A stretch of 64,000 bases of DNA from JALTDM01 sp964421355 (GTDB lineage Bacteria > Bacteroidota > Bacteroidia > Bacteroidales > JALTDM01): assembly GCA_964421355.1 (NCBI GenBank), contig CAYQWX010000004.1, positions 1-64,000 of the forward strand, written 5' to 3'. The position numbers were made by a program, and so were the translations under genes. Below the pieces are notes generated by a model. That model was not told the origin of the DNA. It did not search any database and saw only the letters and a list, made by a program, of their open reading frames with translations. Shown here in pieces: positions 8,511-17,745 of the stretch (positions are counted from its first letter, which is position 1; every line of letters begins with the position of its first letter).

Positions 8511-11500
8511 ATGAAACATTTTTTCTTATTTATAGTTCTGTTTTTTTTATTTTCTTTCACAAATATTTTCGCACAATATTCTGTCAAAGTAGGTCAAGAA
8601 AACTCGGGTGATATAAACTTCAACCTATGTAACAATCAATATGAATACAGTTGGAATGCAACAGTTTACACCCAACAAGACATACAATCTCATGGATTGA
8701 TTACCGACATTTATTACGAATCGGAATTGTTTGGTGGATTTGGTCCCGGTTCCAATACTTTTATGCAACATCAGCGTATTTTTATGAAAGCCGTTTCTAA
8801 TAACGAAATGACTTCTACGGCTTTTCCCGACACTAACCAAATGACTTTGGTTTATAGTGGAATGGTGGAATTTCTAAATTATCAGTTAGCAACCATTCAT
8901 CTTGATGTACCTTTTAATTTAGATGCGGACAAAAACCTGATGATTTTATATATAAATGAAAATGGTACGGCACAGACTGACCAAAATTATTTTTTATTTT
9001 ATCCTACCCAAAATTATTATACACACAATAATACGGTTTATAATCATGGTAATGGCAGCTTCCCATCAGGAGCAGGGACATATTCGGATAATATGCCGGT
9101 AGTATATTTGCGATATGCCCCAGGATTAGATGTAGGAATATCTTCTATCAATAATAATGAGGCATTTAAGTTGCCGCAACAAACGGATTTAACTTGCAAT
9201 TTGCATAACTATATGGCCGATACCATTACTTCTGCAACTATTGAATATAAACTTAACGGAACTTCTCAACCAACAATCAATTGGACGGGGAATAGCTATT
9301 GCGGACAAGATGTTTCCGTTGTTCTACAAAATAATTTTGCTTTTACTCCCGGGCAATATACTATAAAAGCAAACACATCCAATCCCAATTCGGGAGCAGA
9401 CGAACTTAATACAAATGATACACTGGAATTTACTTTAAATGTATCTGACAATAAAAATATAGCTTTTCAAAATTACAGTAACAATGCCATTCCTTTTTTA
9501 TCTGGCGCTTCTTACGGTTGGTCGGTTGCTATTTATAATAAAGACTCTATTAATTTTTCAGGACAAATTCGTGCCATTGCATATTATGTAACTAATTCTA
9601 ATGGAAACACAACACCCGAACCTCATCAAAAAATATTTATGCGTACCACCTCCGATTATACCAATCCCAATACAGATTATCCTGATACCAATCTTTTTGT
9701 AAAAGTTTTTGACGGAACAATAGATTATACATCAGCAGGCTGGCATATAATAGAATTAGATACCGTTTTTGACTATAACAGTACAGAAAATTTAATGATT
9801 TTATATGAAAATCACGCAGGTTTTTCCGTCACACCTTCAACATCTTTTAAAGTAGGTTGGGTTGGTACCGATGCCGTGTATAATTATGATATTAATACTT
9901 TTCCAACAGGAAGTGGATGGATTGCTTATTCAAACCGAGTACCTGCATTAAAATTATTTTTCTCAATACCAAAGGATGCGGGAATTACAAAATTGGCAAA
10001 CTCGGAGGCACCTGTATATACAGGGAATTATGACTTTATTGTTGATTTAAAAAATTATGGATTAGATACTTTGCAAGATGTGGATATAAAATACAGTATC
10101 GACCAAAATACACCAAATTCATATCATTGGAACGGGATAGCAAATCCGTTAAATGAAATTACGGATATAAATGTTGGCACAAGCAATTTAACTTATGGCA
10201 CTCACAACATAAAAATATGGACAGAAAATCCAAATTATTTACCCGACTATACAAATGGCAACGATACATTAACAGTTTCACTACGGGCTTGCTCACCACT
10301 TTCTGGAACTTACACCATTGGAACAGCTCCGTCAGACTTTGTAAGTATAAAGGCAGCCATTGACACATTAAATAATTGTGGAGTAAACGGTGCTGTTACT
10401 TTTAATATTAAACCTGGAACTTATAATAGTCAATATATTTTGAATAAAGTTTGGGGAGCTTCAGCAACAAATACCATTACATTTCAATCACAAACAGGCG
10501 ACAGCACCGATGTGGTACTTACCACAGATTCCACAAATTATTTAATGTTTTTAAACAATGCCCATTATATTTCATTTAAATACCTGACTTTCAAAAGCGA
10601 TAGTGCCGAAAAACTTGTTGTTTTAGATACAAATGCTTGTAACAATACTTTTGTTGGCAATATCTTTACCTCAGATACCACAATCTCAACATTTATTTTC
10701 TCGCAAACAAACAACACGGATAATCATATTTTAATAACCGGAAACTTATTTGAAAATGGTAATACCGGCATTGATTTATACCAAGACAATGTTTATTACA
10801 ATTCTAATCTATTGATAGAAAATAATGTCTTCATCGGTCAAAGTCAAAAAGCAATTCAATTGTATAACTTAAACGAAGGAAATATTGTGAATAATCAATT
10901 TATAGCAACAAATATTGGTATTTATTTACACGGAACAAATCATATAAGCATAAATGCCAATAATTTACGATTGCAAAATGCCAATAAAGGAATTTTTGTA
11001 GATAACTGTTTGGAAACAACTATAAGTAATAACTTTATTTCGGGAAACACAATAAGTTCATGCGGCATATACACAAAACAATCCAATATTGTTAAACTGT
11101 TTTACAACACCGTAGATTTGGATAATGCAGAAACATCTGTTTTTATTGATTATGGTAACGATAGTGTCTTTGTTTACAATAATATCTTTATCAATCATAC
11201 CGGTCAAGCCATAAAGAAATTTTCATCTAATTACCTTGGCAACAATAATTGTTTTTATACGCCCGGAACAATATTCGGTTCATGGGAAGGATACAATAAT
11301 GTAAATAATTTTCAACAGTGGCAAACGATGTCACAGAACGATACCAATTCAATATTTGCTTTGCCATACTTTATAAGTGCTACCGATTTGCATACACAAA
11401 GTTTATTGATAGATAACTTGGGGATACCATTAAGTGAAATTACAACCGATATTGACGGCGAAATAAGAGATACACTTACACCTGACATTGGTGCCGACGA

Positions 11501-13781
11501 ATTTACATCGTCTTGCAACGGACCATTAGCCGGTAATTACACAATAGGAAACAGTGGTGATTATCCTTCATTTACCGATGCAGTAGAAGCTCTTTATTAC
11601 TGTGGCGTTGCCGACACAGTAAATTTTGAGATTGAACCGGGAACTTACAACGAACAAGTAGCAATAGATGGCTCAAACATAAACTACACAAATGGAGTGA
11701 AACCAATTACATTTACTTCTCAAACATCTAATCCCGATGATGTCGTTTTAAAATACAGTGCTGATACAATGAACAATTTTACGGTAAAAATTAAAGACAT
11801 ATCGCAACTAATTATTGACGGTATTACCATGCAAGCTTTAGACACCACTTACGGAAGAGTTTTAACTTTTGAAAATGTGGTGGACAGCATAAATATTATA
11901 AACAATAAAATTATTGGTATTGATTCGGCAAGTGTAAACAATCAAACTACTTGTGCTTATTTAGACAACTTAAATGAAGATTCTGTAATGTATCTAAATT
12001 TTACGGGAAACAGTTTCATTAATGGTAAAATTGCAATAGGTGTCATTGATTTTTGGAACATATTTAACAATCTAATTATAAACATTGACAATAATAGTTT
12101 TTTATCACAAACCGATAAAGTCATTTATTTAAAATCTAAAATAGCATCAATAAATCACAACTATATCAATTCAAATTTTGCAGAAGATGCTATTTATATC
12201 AATAGTTCCAATTCTTTATTTATATCAAAAAATAAAATTATATTGTCCTCACATAGTCCGTATGGGCATGGTATAACTACTTGGGGTACTACAAAAATTT
12301 ATAATAATTTTATATCAATTAATGGTCTGGGAATAGGGTGTCACAATAAAACTAATATTTTCAATAACACTGTTTTGTTAACTGACGCAAATTATGCTTA
12401 TCCTTGTATAGAACCGGACGGAACAGATACTATTAGAATTTTTAATAACTGCTTAATAAACATTAACGGTGGAGAAGTTATTCATAATTATAATAATAAC
12501 TATTCAAATTTAGTAGCCGACTACAATAATCTATACTCCACCTCATTGAATTTTAATGACTTGGTAAATACTCTTGGGGGAAACACACATTCCGTTTCGT
12601 TTATGCCCGATTTTGTTTCCAATACCGATTTGCATACCAATGCAGCATTATTGTATCAAACAGGAGTTTCTTTGCCGGAAATTACCGAAGATATTGATGG
12701 CGAAACAAGAAATAATCCGCCTTGTATTGGTGCCGATGAATTCTCAAATCCAGTATTCCATGCTGGCAACGATACTGTTTTTTGTTATAATACAGGAGGC
12801 TTTTATGACACATACAATACATATATTTATGATATTGGCACAGGTTACGACAGTTATCAATGGTCCAACGGATCCGATTCCTCTTCAATTTCTATTGACA
12901 CATTAAATTCCGTAATTGGAAATAATCAATATACGGTGACGGTAACGGTTGGTGCAAATACTTATTCTGATACGGTTAATATTTTATACGATTTACCCAC
13001 AGCTATTTCACAAACCGATTATTGTATAAATATTGGAGATTCAATAGAACTTTGGGCAGAACCAAACTTAACTTACTTGTGGAATGGGACAGATACTACA
13101 CAAAACTATATGTTATATCCATATACACCTCCAACATTAGAAGTAACTGACAGTCACGGTTGTAAAAATTATGTGTCAATAAATAACGAGATTACCTTAG
13201 AGCCTGCTCATATATACATAGATGATTTAAACGATTATACAGGTCCGTTTGTTTCCGCACCAACAGATACTTCCATTTGTTCTAATGCAATAATAGGTTT
13301 GATTGCAAATAATTATTTTGGAAATACAGGTATTTATGATGATTACTCTTATTTGTGGAATACCGGTGACACCACACATTCCATTGTAGTTGATTCTGCA
13401 CATTACGGAATTGGAGTACACGAGTTTAGTGTAATTGTTACTAACAAAAACACAGAAATGCAATGTGAATCGTATGATACCGTTTTTGTAGAAATAAAAA
13501 ACTGCAATGGAATAAATGAGCCTTCAAGTGAAAACAATGTAACACTTTTCCCCAATCCTGTAAAAGATGTATTATATCTAAACTTCTACCAACAAGCAAC
13601 AAACATTAATTATTTGCAAATTATTGACTTTACAGGACAAACAATAATAAACAAAAAGATACAAAACAAAGATAAGCCGATAATTATCGACACTAAATCA
13701 TTAAAAAACGGAATCTATTTTATAAAGGTTATATATGGCGATAACTCTTATTTTCTCAAAAAGTTTATAATTCAGAAATAA
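8511..13781 (+). CDS. giant T9SS-sorted surface protein with duplicated beta-helix modules
   Basis: This is a 1756-residue secreted protein. A signal peptide (1-22, ending IFAQ) is followed by two related modules (about 25-200 and 315-490), each with an HQ[RK]IFM stretch, an FPDTN/YPDTN turn and a NLMILY strand. Two short beta-sandwich linkers (about 205-310 and 495-590) start with DVGISSI and DAGITKL. Two further related modules (about 594-997 and 1001-1411) open PLSGTYTIG / PLAGNYTIG, continue GTYN and end with DIDGE and GADEF. Between these are right-handed beta-helix repeats rich in NN and IYIN strings. Ig/PKD-like regions (about 1420-1660) and a type A sorting domain (FPNPVKDVLY to LKKFIIQK) close it. 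The likely role is adhesin or glycan-binding surface protein; no catalytic residues can be assigned. It is monocistronic and convergent with the RsbW-like gene. Confidence 0.88.
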   Translation: MKHFFLFIVLFFLFSFTNIFAQYSVKVGQENSGDINFNLCNNQYEYSWNATVYTQQDIQSHGLITDIYYESELFGGFGPGSNTFMQHQRIFMKAVSNNEMTSTAFPDTNQMTLVYSGMVEFLNYQLATIHLDVPFNLDADKNLMILYINENGTAQTDQNYFLFYPTQNYYTHNNTVYNHGNGSFPSGAGTYSDNMPVVYLRYAPGLDVGISSINNNEAFKLPQQTDLTCNLHNYMADTITSATIEYKLNGTSQPTINWTGNSYCGQDVSVVLQNNFAFTPGQYTIKANTSNPNSGADELNTNDTLEFTLNVSDNKNIAFQNYSNNAIPFLSGASYGWSVAIYNKDSINFSGQIRAIAYYVTNSNGNTTPEPHQKIFMRTTSDYTNPNTDYPDTNLFVKVFDGTIDYTSAGWHIIELDTVFDYNSTENLMILYENHAGFSVTPSTSFKVGWVGTDAVYNYDINTFPTGSGWIAYSNRVPALKLFFSIPKDAGITKLANSEAPVYTGNYDFIVDLKNYGLDTLQDVDIKYSIDQNTPNSYHWNGIANPLNEITDINVGTSNLTYGTHNIKIWTENPNYLPDYTNGNDTLTVSLRACSPLSGTYTIGTAPSDFVSIKAAIDTLNNCGVNGAVTFNIKPGTYNSQYILNKVWGASATNTITFQSQTGDSTDVVLTTDSTNYLMFLNNAHYISFKYLTFKSDSAEKLVVLDTNACNNTFVGNIFTSDTTISTFIFSQTNNTDNHILITGNLFENGNTGIDLYQDNVYYNSNLLIENNVFIGQSQKAIQLYNLNEGNIVNNQFIATNIGIYLHGTNHISINANNLRLQNANKGIFVDNCLETTISNNFISGNTISSCGIYTKQSNIVKLFYNTVDLDNAETSVFIDYGNDSVFVYNNIFINHTGQAIKKFSSNYLGNNNCFYTPGTIFGSWEGYNNVNNFQQWQTMSQNDTNSIFALPYFISATDLHTQSLLIDNLGIPLSEITTDIDGEIRDTLTPDIGADEFTSSCNGPLAGNYTIGNSGDYPSFTDAVEALYYCGVADTVNFEIEPGTYNEQVAIDGSNINYTNGVKPITFTSQTSNPDDVVLKYSADTMNNFTVKIKDISQLIIDGITMQALDTTYGRVLTFENVVDSINIINNKIIGIDSASVNNQTTCAYLDNLNEDSVMYLNFTGNSFINGKIAIGVIDFWNIFNNLIINIDNNSFLSQTDKVIYLKSKIASINHNYINSNFAEDAIYINSSNSLFISKNKIILSSHSPYGHGITTWGTTKIYNNFISINGLGIGCHNKTNIFNNTVLLTDANYAYPCIEPDGTDTIRIFNNCLININGGEVIHNYNNNYSNLVADYNNLYSTSLNFNDLVNTLGGNTHSVSFMPDFVSNTDLHTNAALLYQTGVSLPEITEDIDGETRNNPPCIGADEFSNPVFHAGNDTVFCYNTGGFYDTYNTYIYDIGTGYDSYQWSNGSDSSSISIDTLNSVIGNNQYTVTVTVGANTYSDTVNILYDLPTAISQTDYCINIGDSIELWAEPNLTYLWNGTDTTQNYMLYPYTPPTLEVTDSHGCKNYVSINNEITLEPAHIYIDDLNDYTGPFVSAPTDTSICSNAIIGLIANNYFGNTGIYDDYSYLWNTGDTTHSIVVDSAHYGIGVHEFSVIVTNKNTEMQCESYDTVFVEIKNCNGINEPSSENNVTLFPNPVKDVLYLNFYQQATNINYLQIIDFTGQTIINKKIQNKDKPIIIDTKSLKNGIYFIKVIYGDNSYFLKKFIIQK

Positions 13782-13818
13782 GTAATAAAATTTAAGATTG
13801 GATAAGTTTAGAGACTTA

Positions 13819-14244
13819 CTAATTGACTGCTGTGTTAGACTGGCTGGCAATGTTAAACCGAAGAATAATTTTAGTACCATTATCTTGGAACTCATATTTG
13901 TCAGTAAGGTTTGCTATTAAAAATATGCCTCTACCATAAGGTTTTTCAAGATTTTCTTCTTTAGTAGGGTCAGGTAGTTTTTTGTAATCAAATCCGTTGC
14001 CTTCATCACTTATGGAGAAAATTAAACATTCGTTGTCTGTGTATGTTTCTATACGGACTTTTTTATCAGGATTTTTTTTGTTACCATGACAAATTGCATT
14101 ATTTACAGCTTCAAGCACAGAGATTAAAACATTACCAAAAAATTTTTCTGAGAGGTTAAAGGATAAAAATACTTCTTCTATAAAGGATTCTACAAGTGGT
14201 ATGCTTTCTATTTTTGAGGATATTATCATTTCTTTCCGCTTCAT
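13819..14244 (-). CDS. RsbW/SpoIIAB-like GHKL ATPase (anti-sigma regulatory kinase fold)
   Basis: This is a 141-residue ATP-binding protein of the GHKL fold. The N box reads LEAVNNAICHGN (about residues 44-55), the G1 box DEGNGF, and the G2 box YGRGIFLI. This short stand-alone form is typical of the HATPase_c_2 anti-sigma factor/Ser-Thr kinase group, which phosphorylates STAS antagonists or holds a sigma factor. Its start overlaps the DUF4175 stop by one base (TAATG), so the two are translationally coupled. From memory, this pair often sits beside ybeY in Bacteroidota, and ybeY is indeed close by at 19226. No STAS gene lies in the window, so its partner is unknown. Confidence 0.85.
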   Translation of the reverse strand: MKRKEMIISSKIESIPLVESFIEEVFLSFNLSEKFFGNVLISVLEAVNNAICHGNKKNPDKKVRIETYTDNECLIFSISDEGNGFDYKKLPDPTKEENLEKPYGRGIFLIANLTDKYEFQDNGTKIILRFNIASQSNTAVN

Positions 14245-17200
14245 TACATCTCCAAATTTAGTATATACTGCTTATATTTTTTCTCATACACTTTATTTAA
14301 CTTTAAGTTTTGGTGATACAATATGTCGTTAAATTGTTGTTTCTCTTTGTTATACGATTTCAAATTTATTTTGTTGCGATAAATATAATCTTTTGCGGTT
14401 TCTGCCTTTCTCTGATTATCTGTTTTCCTTTGTCTTTCTGCATTTTCAGCCTCCAAAAGTCGTACCAAGATTTTATCTTGGCGTTTTAGCAAGTTGTCGT
14501 TTAGGTTGTTGTTTATTATGTCATTCAGATTTTTTTCAAGTAAGCGGTTTATATCATTAAGTTTTTGCATGGTTTCAGGGTGTAAGTCTTCGCTATTCAT
14601 CAATTTTGCCAATTGGTCTTTGAATTTTTCATATTCGGCAATAGATTTAGCCATTTGTTTAGCCATTTGTTTACCATTATTTTTACTTCCTTTTTGCTTC
14701 TTGAGTTCATCTATCATTCGTTGAAGTTGTTGTTTGAGCGACTCCATAGATTTTTGCATTTGAGAAATGGTTTGACCTGCTTTTTTGCCAGGTTTGTGGC
14801 AGGAGCTTTGGCTTTGTGATTGGTTTTGCATCTGGTTTTTCATAGCATCAATAAGTTCTGCTATAAGTAAATCAAGATTATTTGCAGAAGTCATCACGAA
14901 CTGTTGTAGTGTGGAAGCTTGGTAGTATTTACCATCTTTAAGTGCATTTTCGGTTTTTTCAAGTTTTATTTTCACATTTCCGAGTTCTTGTGTAATGGTA
15001 GTTGCCACCATAGGCAAACGTTTGGATAAGGCATATAAAGAGTCGCTTATTGTTCCAAAAGCTGTTTTGAGTTCATGTTGCTGTTGTATTAAGTGTTCTA
15101 TGTTGTCACTTCTATAATGGATTTTGCGAAATTGTTTCATTAAACTTTCCTGTTGAATAGAGAATATGTTAATATTCTCGGCTAATTGCTGTAAGGTGGT
15201 TATATCTTCTGCCATTTGTTGCATTTGTTGGTTTTGCATCATCATTTGCATCTGTTGAGCCATTTGTTGCATCTGTTTAGCATTTTGTTTTTGTTGTTTT
15301 GATGCTTTTCTATTTTTACCTTGTTGCAATTGTTGTTTTGCATTTTGTAGTCCTTGTTTTATGTTGTTTTTTTGCTCGGAGAAATTATCTAATTTATATG
15401 GATGTTCCAATTCCTGATTTTTCTTTTTAGTTTCTTCATATTTATTCATCAATTTTTCAAATTCGTTTTCTATTTTTTGTTGTTCTTCTATGTTTTTTTG
15501 TTTTTGTTCATCATTTTTAGGAGATTTTTTTATTTTTTCTGCAACTTGTTCTTGTTTTTTGGCAAGTTGGTTTAGTTCGTCAGAAATTTTTTCTACATTT
15601 TTTTCTACTTCCCAACGTTTTAATATTTCCAAATTGCGGTCAAGTTGTTTGGACATCTCGTCAAGGTTTATTTCCGCTTCTTTTGATTTTTGTTCAAATT
15701 TTTTATCTTTATTGTTTTGAAGTAGTTTGGCAAGTTCATCCAGTAATTTTTTCATCTCATCGTCCATTAAGTTTTCCATCAATTTTTCTATTTCCTTTTG
15801 TTTTTTTATCAAATCTTCTTTTTGTTGAGAGAAAGCATTTTGAAGATTATTCGATTGTTTTAGCATTTTATTCATTTCTGCTACATTGCGTTCCAATTCT
15901 TGTTGCTTGTTTTTTATATCGTTTAATATTTTTGTTTTTTCCCATTTGGATAAGTTCTGTTGTATTCTATCTTGACGCAGTCTATCCATTTGATTTTTTA
16001 TATCACTTATCAAGTTTTGTGATTTGAATATTTTTTCGGCAAGTTCTTTCTGAGTAGCAGCATCTATGCTGTCAAGTTTTTCCTTATCCGGCACTTGAAA
16101 CGAATACAATATGCTCTTAGTTGATTTGCTACCATTTACTTGGTCATTGTCCCACACTTCAAAATAATAAGTAATAGTTGATAGGTCTGTTTTTATTTTT
16201 GAAAAATCAAAGGAGAACTCAAAAGCTTGTAAATTTAGATTGTTTGCAATTGGTAATGCTATGGTATCTGTATGGTCTTTTGACTCCTGATAGTTGAACG
16301 TGAGTTTTGAAAATCCATAATCATCTTTTATTGTCCCGGTAAAATAATAAACTGCAGGATTTAAGGAATCCACATATTGTTTTACAATAATTTGAGGATA
16401 TTGATCAGGAATAACATTTATATGATATGAAGCAGTTGTTTTGTTGTGAATATATTTGTTTGTGACTACAACTGCGTAATCTTGTGATTTATGAATAATA
16501 GTTTCTCCAGTAAATTTATTGTTGTGTTTTGTTAAATAGATTCTCTTTTTTGTATCTAAAATAATTTTTACGGAATCAGTTTCCGCTAATGTTAATTGCC
16601 ATTTTATTTTGCTTCCTTCAGGAACGGTTATATCTCCCGTCCCTTCTTGTATTTGGGATTTTATCCCTGTGTATGCAGGTGGATAAAAAGATGTAATTAT
16701 ATTCAATAGTATAGGTGCCGGGATTACATTTATAAAATAGTTACTTGTGCGGTATTTGCCTGATTTTAAGTAAAATGATAAGGAACGATTTATGTTTTTA
16801 AAAGTATAAGAAAAGATATTAATGGTATCTTGTTTCATATAAAAAGTATTACCTCCATATACTATTTCTACTTGTTGAGGTAATTTACTTCCTTCCACTT
16901 TTATTTTTATAGTTATGTCTTTGCCTTTTATTACCGAGAGCGAATCGTTTAACACCTTGAAAGAAAACGGCGAAGGAGGAGAAGTATAGGTTGAATATTG
17001 CAGTATTCTTTTGCTTCCTGTTTTTATCACTTCTTTATTGTAGGTTAATAATATGATAAAAAGTATTATTACAGGAATAAGCAAATATGTAGCCCTTTTG
17101 ACCATAGAATAGTCAATTGCTTTTACAAAAGGTATTGGCTTGAGTTCATTGGTGCGGGATTCTATACTGGCTTCAAGCAATTGTTTTGAAAAAGAGTTGT

Positions 17201-17561
17201 TGCTTGACAATTCACTAAGTTCAATGGTGTTTAGGAGTTTATCTTTTATATCTGGAAAATGTCTGGAAATTATTTTTGACGCTTCTTTGTCAGATATTAC
17301 CTTGCTTATGCCTGCAAGCTTTAGAATGGGAATGAGAATGTAAAAAATAAAAGTGAGAAGATATAATGTAAGGGAAAAAAAGAATAAAAAAGTCTTAATG
17401 CTTACCGTTAAATAGTTGAAATATGCAATAACGGATACTGCCATTAACCAGAATAATGATATTCCAATAAAGTATAATATTCCCCGTACTAATAATATGG
17501 TATAGTATCGTCTTTTGAAGTCTTTTAATTTTTCTTTGAGTATGTTATAAGTATCTGTCAT
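14244..17561 (-). CDS. DUF4175 family membrane protein with long Gln/Met/Lys-rich coiled coil
   Basis: This is a 1105-residue membrane protein of unknown function. Two hydrophobic helices lie near residues 22-45 and 50-80 and a third at about 155-172. An extracytoplasmic beta-rich region (about 180-490, with FYPPAYTGIKSQ and PDKEKLDSID) follows. A very long helical region (about 500-1000) is rich in Lys, Gln and Met, with low-complexity stretches such as QQMAQQMQMMMQNQQMQQ. The C-terminal part (about 1000-1105) is again charged. The order matches the DUF4175 family known mainly in Bacteroidota. It is the first gene of a two-gene operon with the RsbW-like ATPase, with a TACTTTTG box about 95 bases upstream. 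A structural or scaffolding envelope role is a guess. Confidence 0.82.
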   Translation of the reverse strand: MTDTYNILKEKLKDFKRRYYTILLVRGILYFIGISLFWLMAVSVIAYFNYLTVSIKTFLFFFSLTLYLLTFIFYILIPILKLAGISKVISDKEASKIISRHFPDIKDKLLNTIELSELSSNNSFSKQLLEASIESRTNELKPIPFVKAIDYSMVKRATYLLIPVIILFIILLTYNKEVIKTGSKRILQYSTYTSPPSPFSFKVLNDSLSVIKGKDITIKIKVEGSKLPQQVEIVYGGNTFYMKQDTINIFSYTFKNINRSLSFYLKSGKYRTSNYFINVIPAPILLNIITSFYPPAYTGIKSQIQEGTGDITVPEGSKIKWQLTLAETDSVKIILDTKKRIYLTKHNNKFTGETIIHKSQDYAVVVTNKYIHNKTTASYHINVIPDQYPQIIVKQYVDSLNPAVYYFTGTIKDDYGFSKLTFNYQESKDHTDTIALPIANNLNLQAFEFSFDFSKIKTDLSTITYYFEVWDNDQVNGSKSTKSILYSFQVPDKEKLDSIDAATQKELAEKIFKSQNLISDIKNQMDRLRQDRIQQNLSKWEKTKILNDIKNKQQELERNVAEMNKMLKQSNNLQNAFSQQKEDLIKKQKEIEKLMENLMDDEMKKLLDELAKLLQNNKDKKFEQKSKEAEINLDEMSKQLDRNLEILKRWEVEKNVEKISDELNQLAKKQEQVAEKIKKSPKNDEQKQKNIEEQQKIENEFEKLMNKYEETKKKNQELEHPYKLDNFSEQKNNIKQGLQNAKQQLQQGKNRKASKQQKQNAKQMQQMAQQMQMMMQNQQMQQMAEDITTLQQLAENINIFSIQQESLMKQFRKIHYRSDNIEHLIQQQHELKTAFGTISDSLYALSKRLPMVATTITQELGNVKIKLEKTENALKDGKYYQASTLQQFVMTSANNLDLLIAELIDAMKNQMQNQSQSQSSCHKPGKKAGQTISQMQKSMESLKQQLQRMIDELKKQKGSKNNGKQMAKQMAKSIAEYEKFKDQLAKLMNSEDLHPETMQKLNDINRLLEKNLNDIINNNLNDNLLKRQDKILVRLLEAENAERQRKTDNQRKAETAKDYIYRNKINLKSYNKEKQQFNDILYHQNLKLNKVYEKKYKQYILNLEM

Positions 17562-17655
17562 CAGAGGTTGTAATATAGATTAAAAAACTATTTATAGCTT
17601 GTTTTTACACTTTTTAAAAATATTGTATAATAATAGCTTATACAACTTTGTAGTG

Positions 17656-17663
17656 CAAAAGTA
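17656..17663 (-). promoter_or_regulatory. -7 box (TACTTTTG) for the DUF4175 operon
   Basis: TACTTTTG on the minus strand lies 94 bases before the ATG at 17561, implying a longer leader than most genes here. The divergent putP-like promoter box is 42 bases away. Confidence 0.4.
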
Positions 17664-17705
17664 GATTTTTTATTTTGAAAATTAATTAGTACACTTAATT
17701 TTTAC

Positions 17706-17713
17706 TATTTTTG
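17706..17713 (+). promoter_or_regulatory. -7 box (TATTTTTG) for the PutP-like symporter gene
   Basis: TATTTTTG ends 32 bases before the ATG at 17746 and is divergent from the DUF4175 promoter. Confidence 0.45.
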
Positions 17714-17745
17714 TATAAAAAGGTTTTTCATTAATTTAAGATATT

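Noticed and set aside
10300..11650. Possible DNA-level direct repeat in the giant T9SS gene
   Set aside because: The paired modules match only loosely at protein level; no long identical DNA repeat is visible, so recent duplication or recombination is not supported.
15490..16027. Plus-strand open frames rich in Phe, Ser and Cys opposite the DUF4175 gene
   Set aside because: They are antisense shadows of a Lys/Gln/Glu-rich coiled coil; composition follows directly from the real gene.
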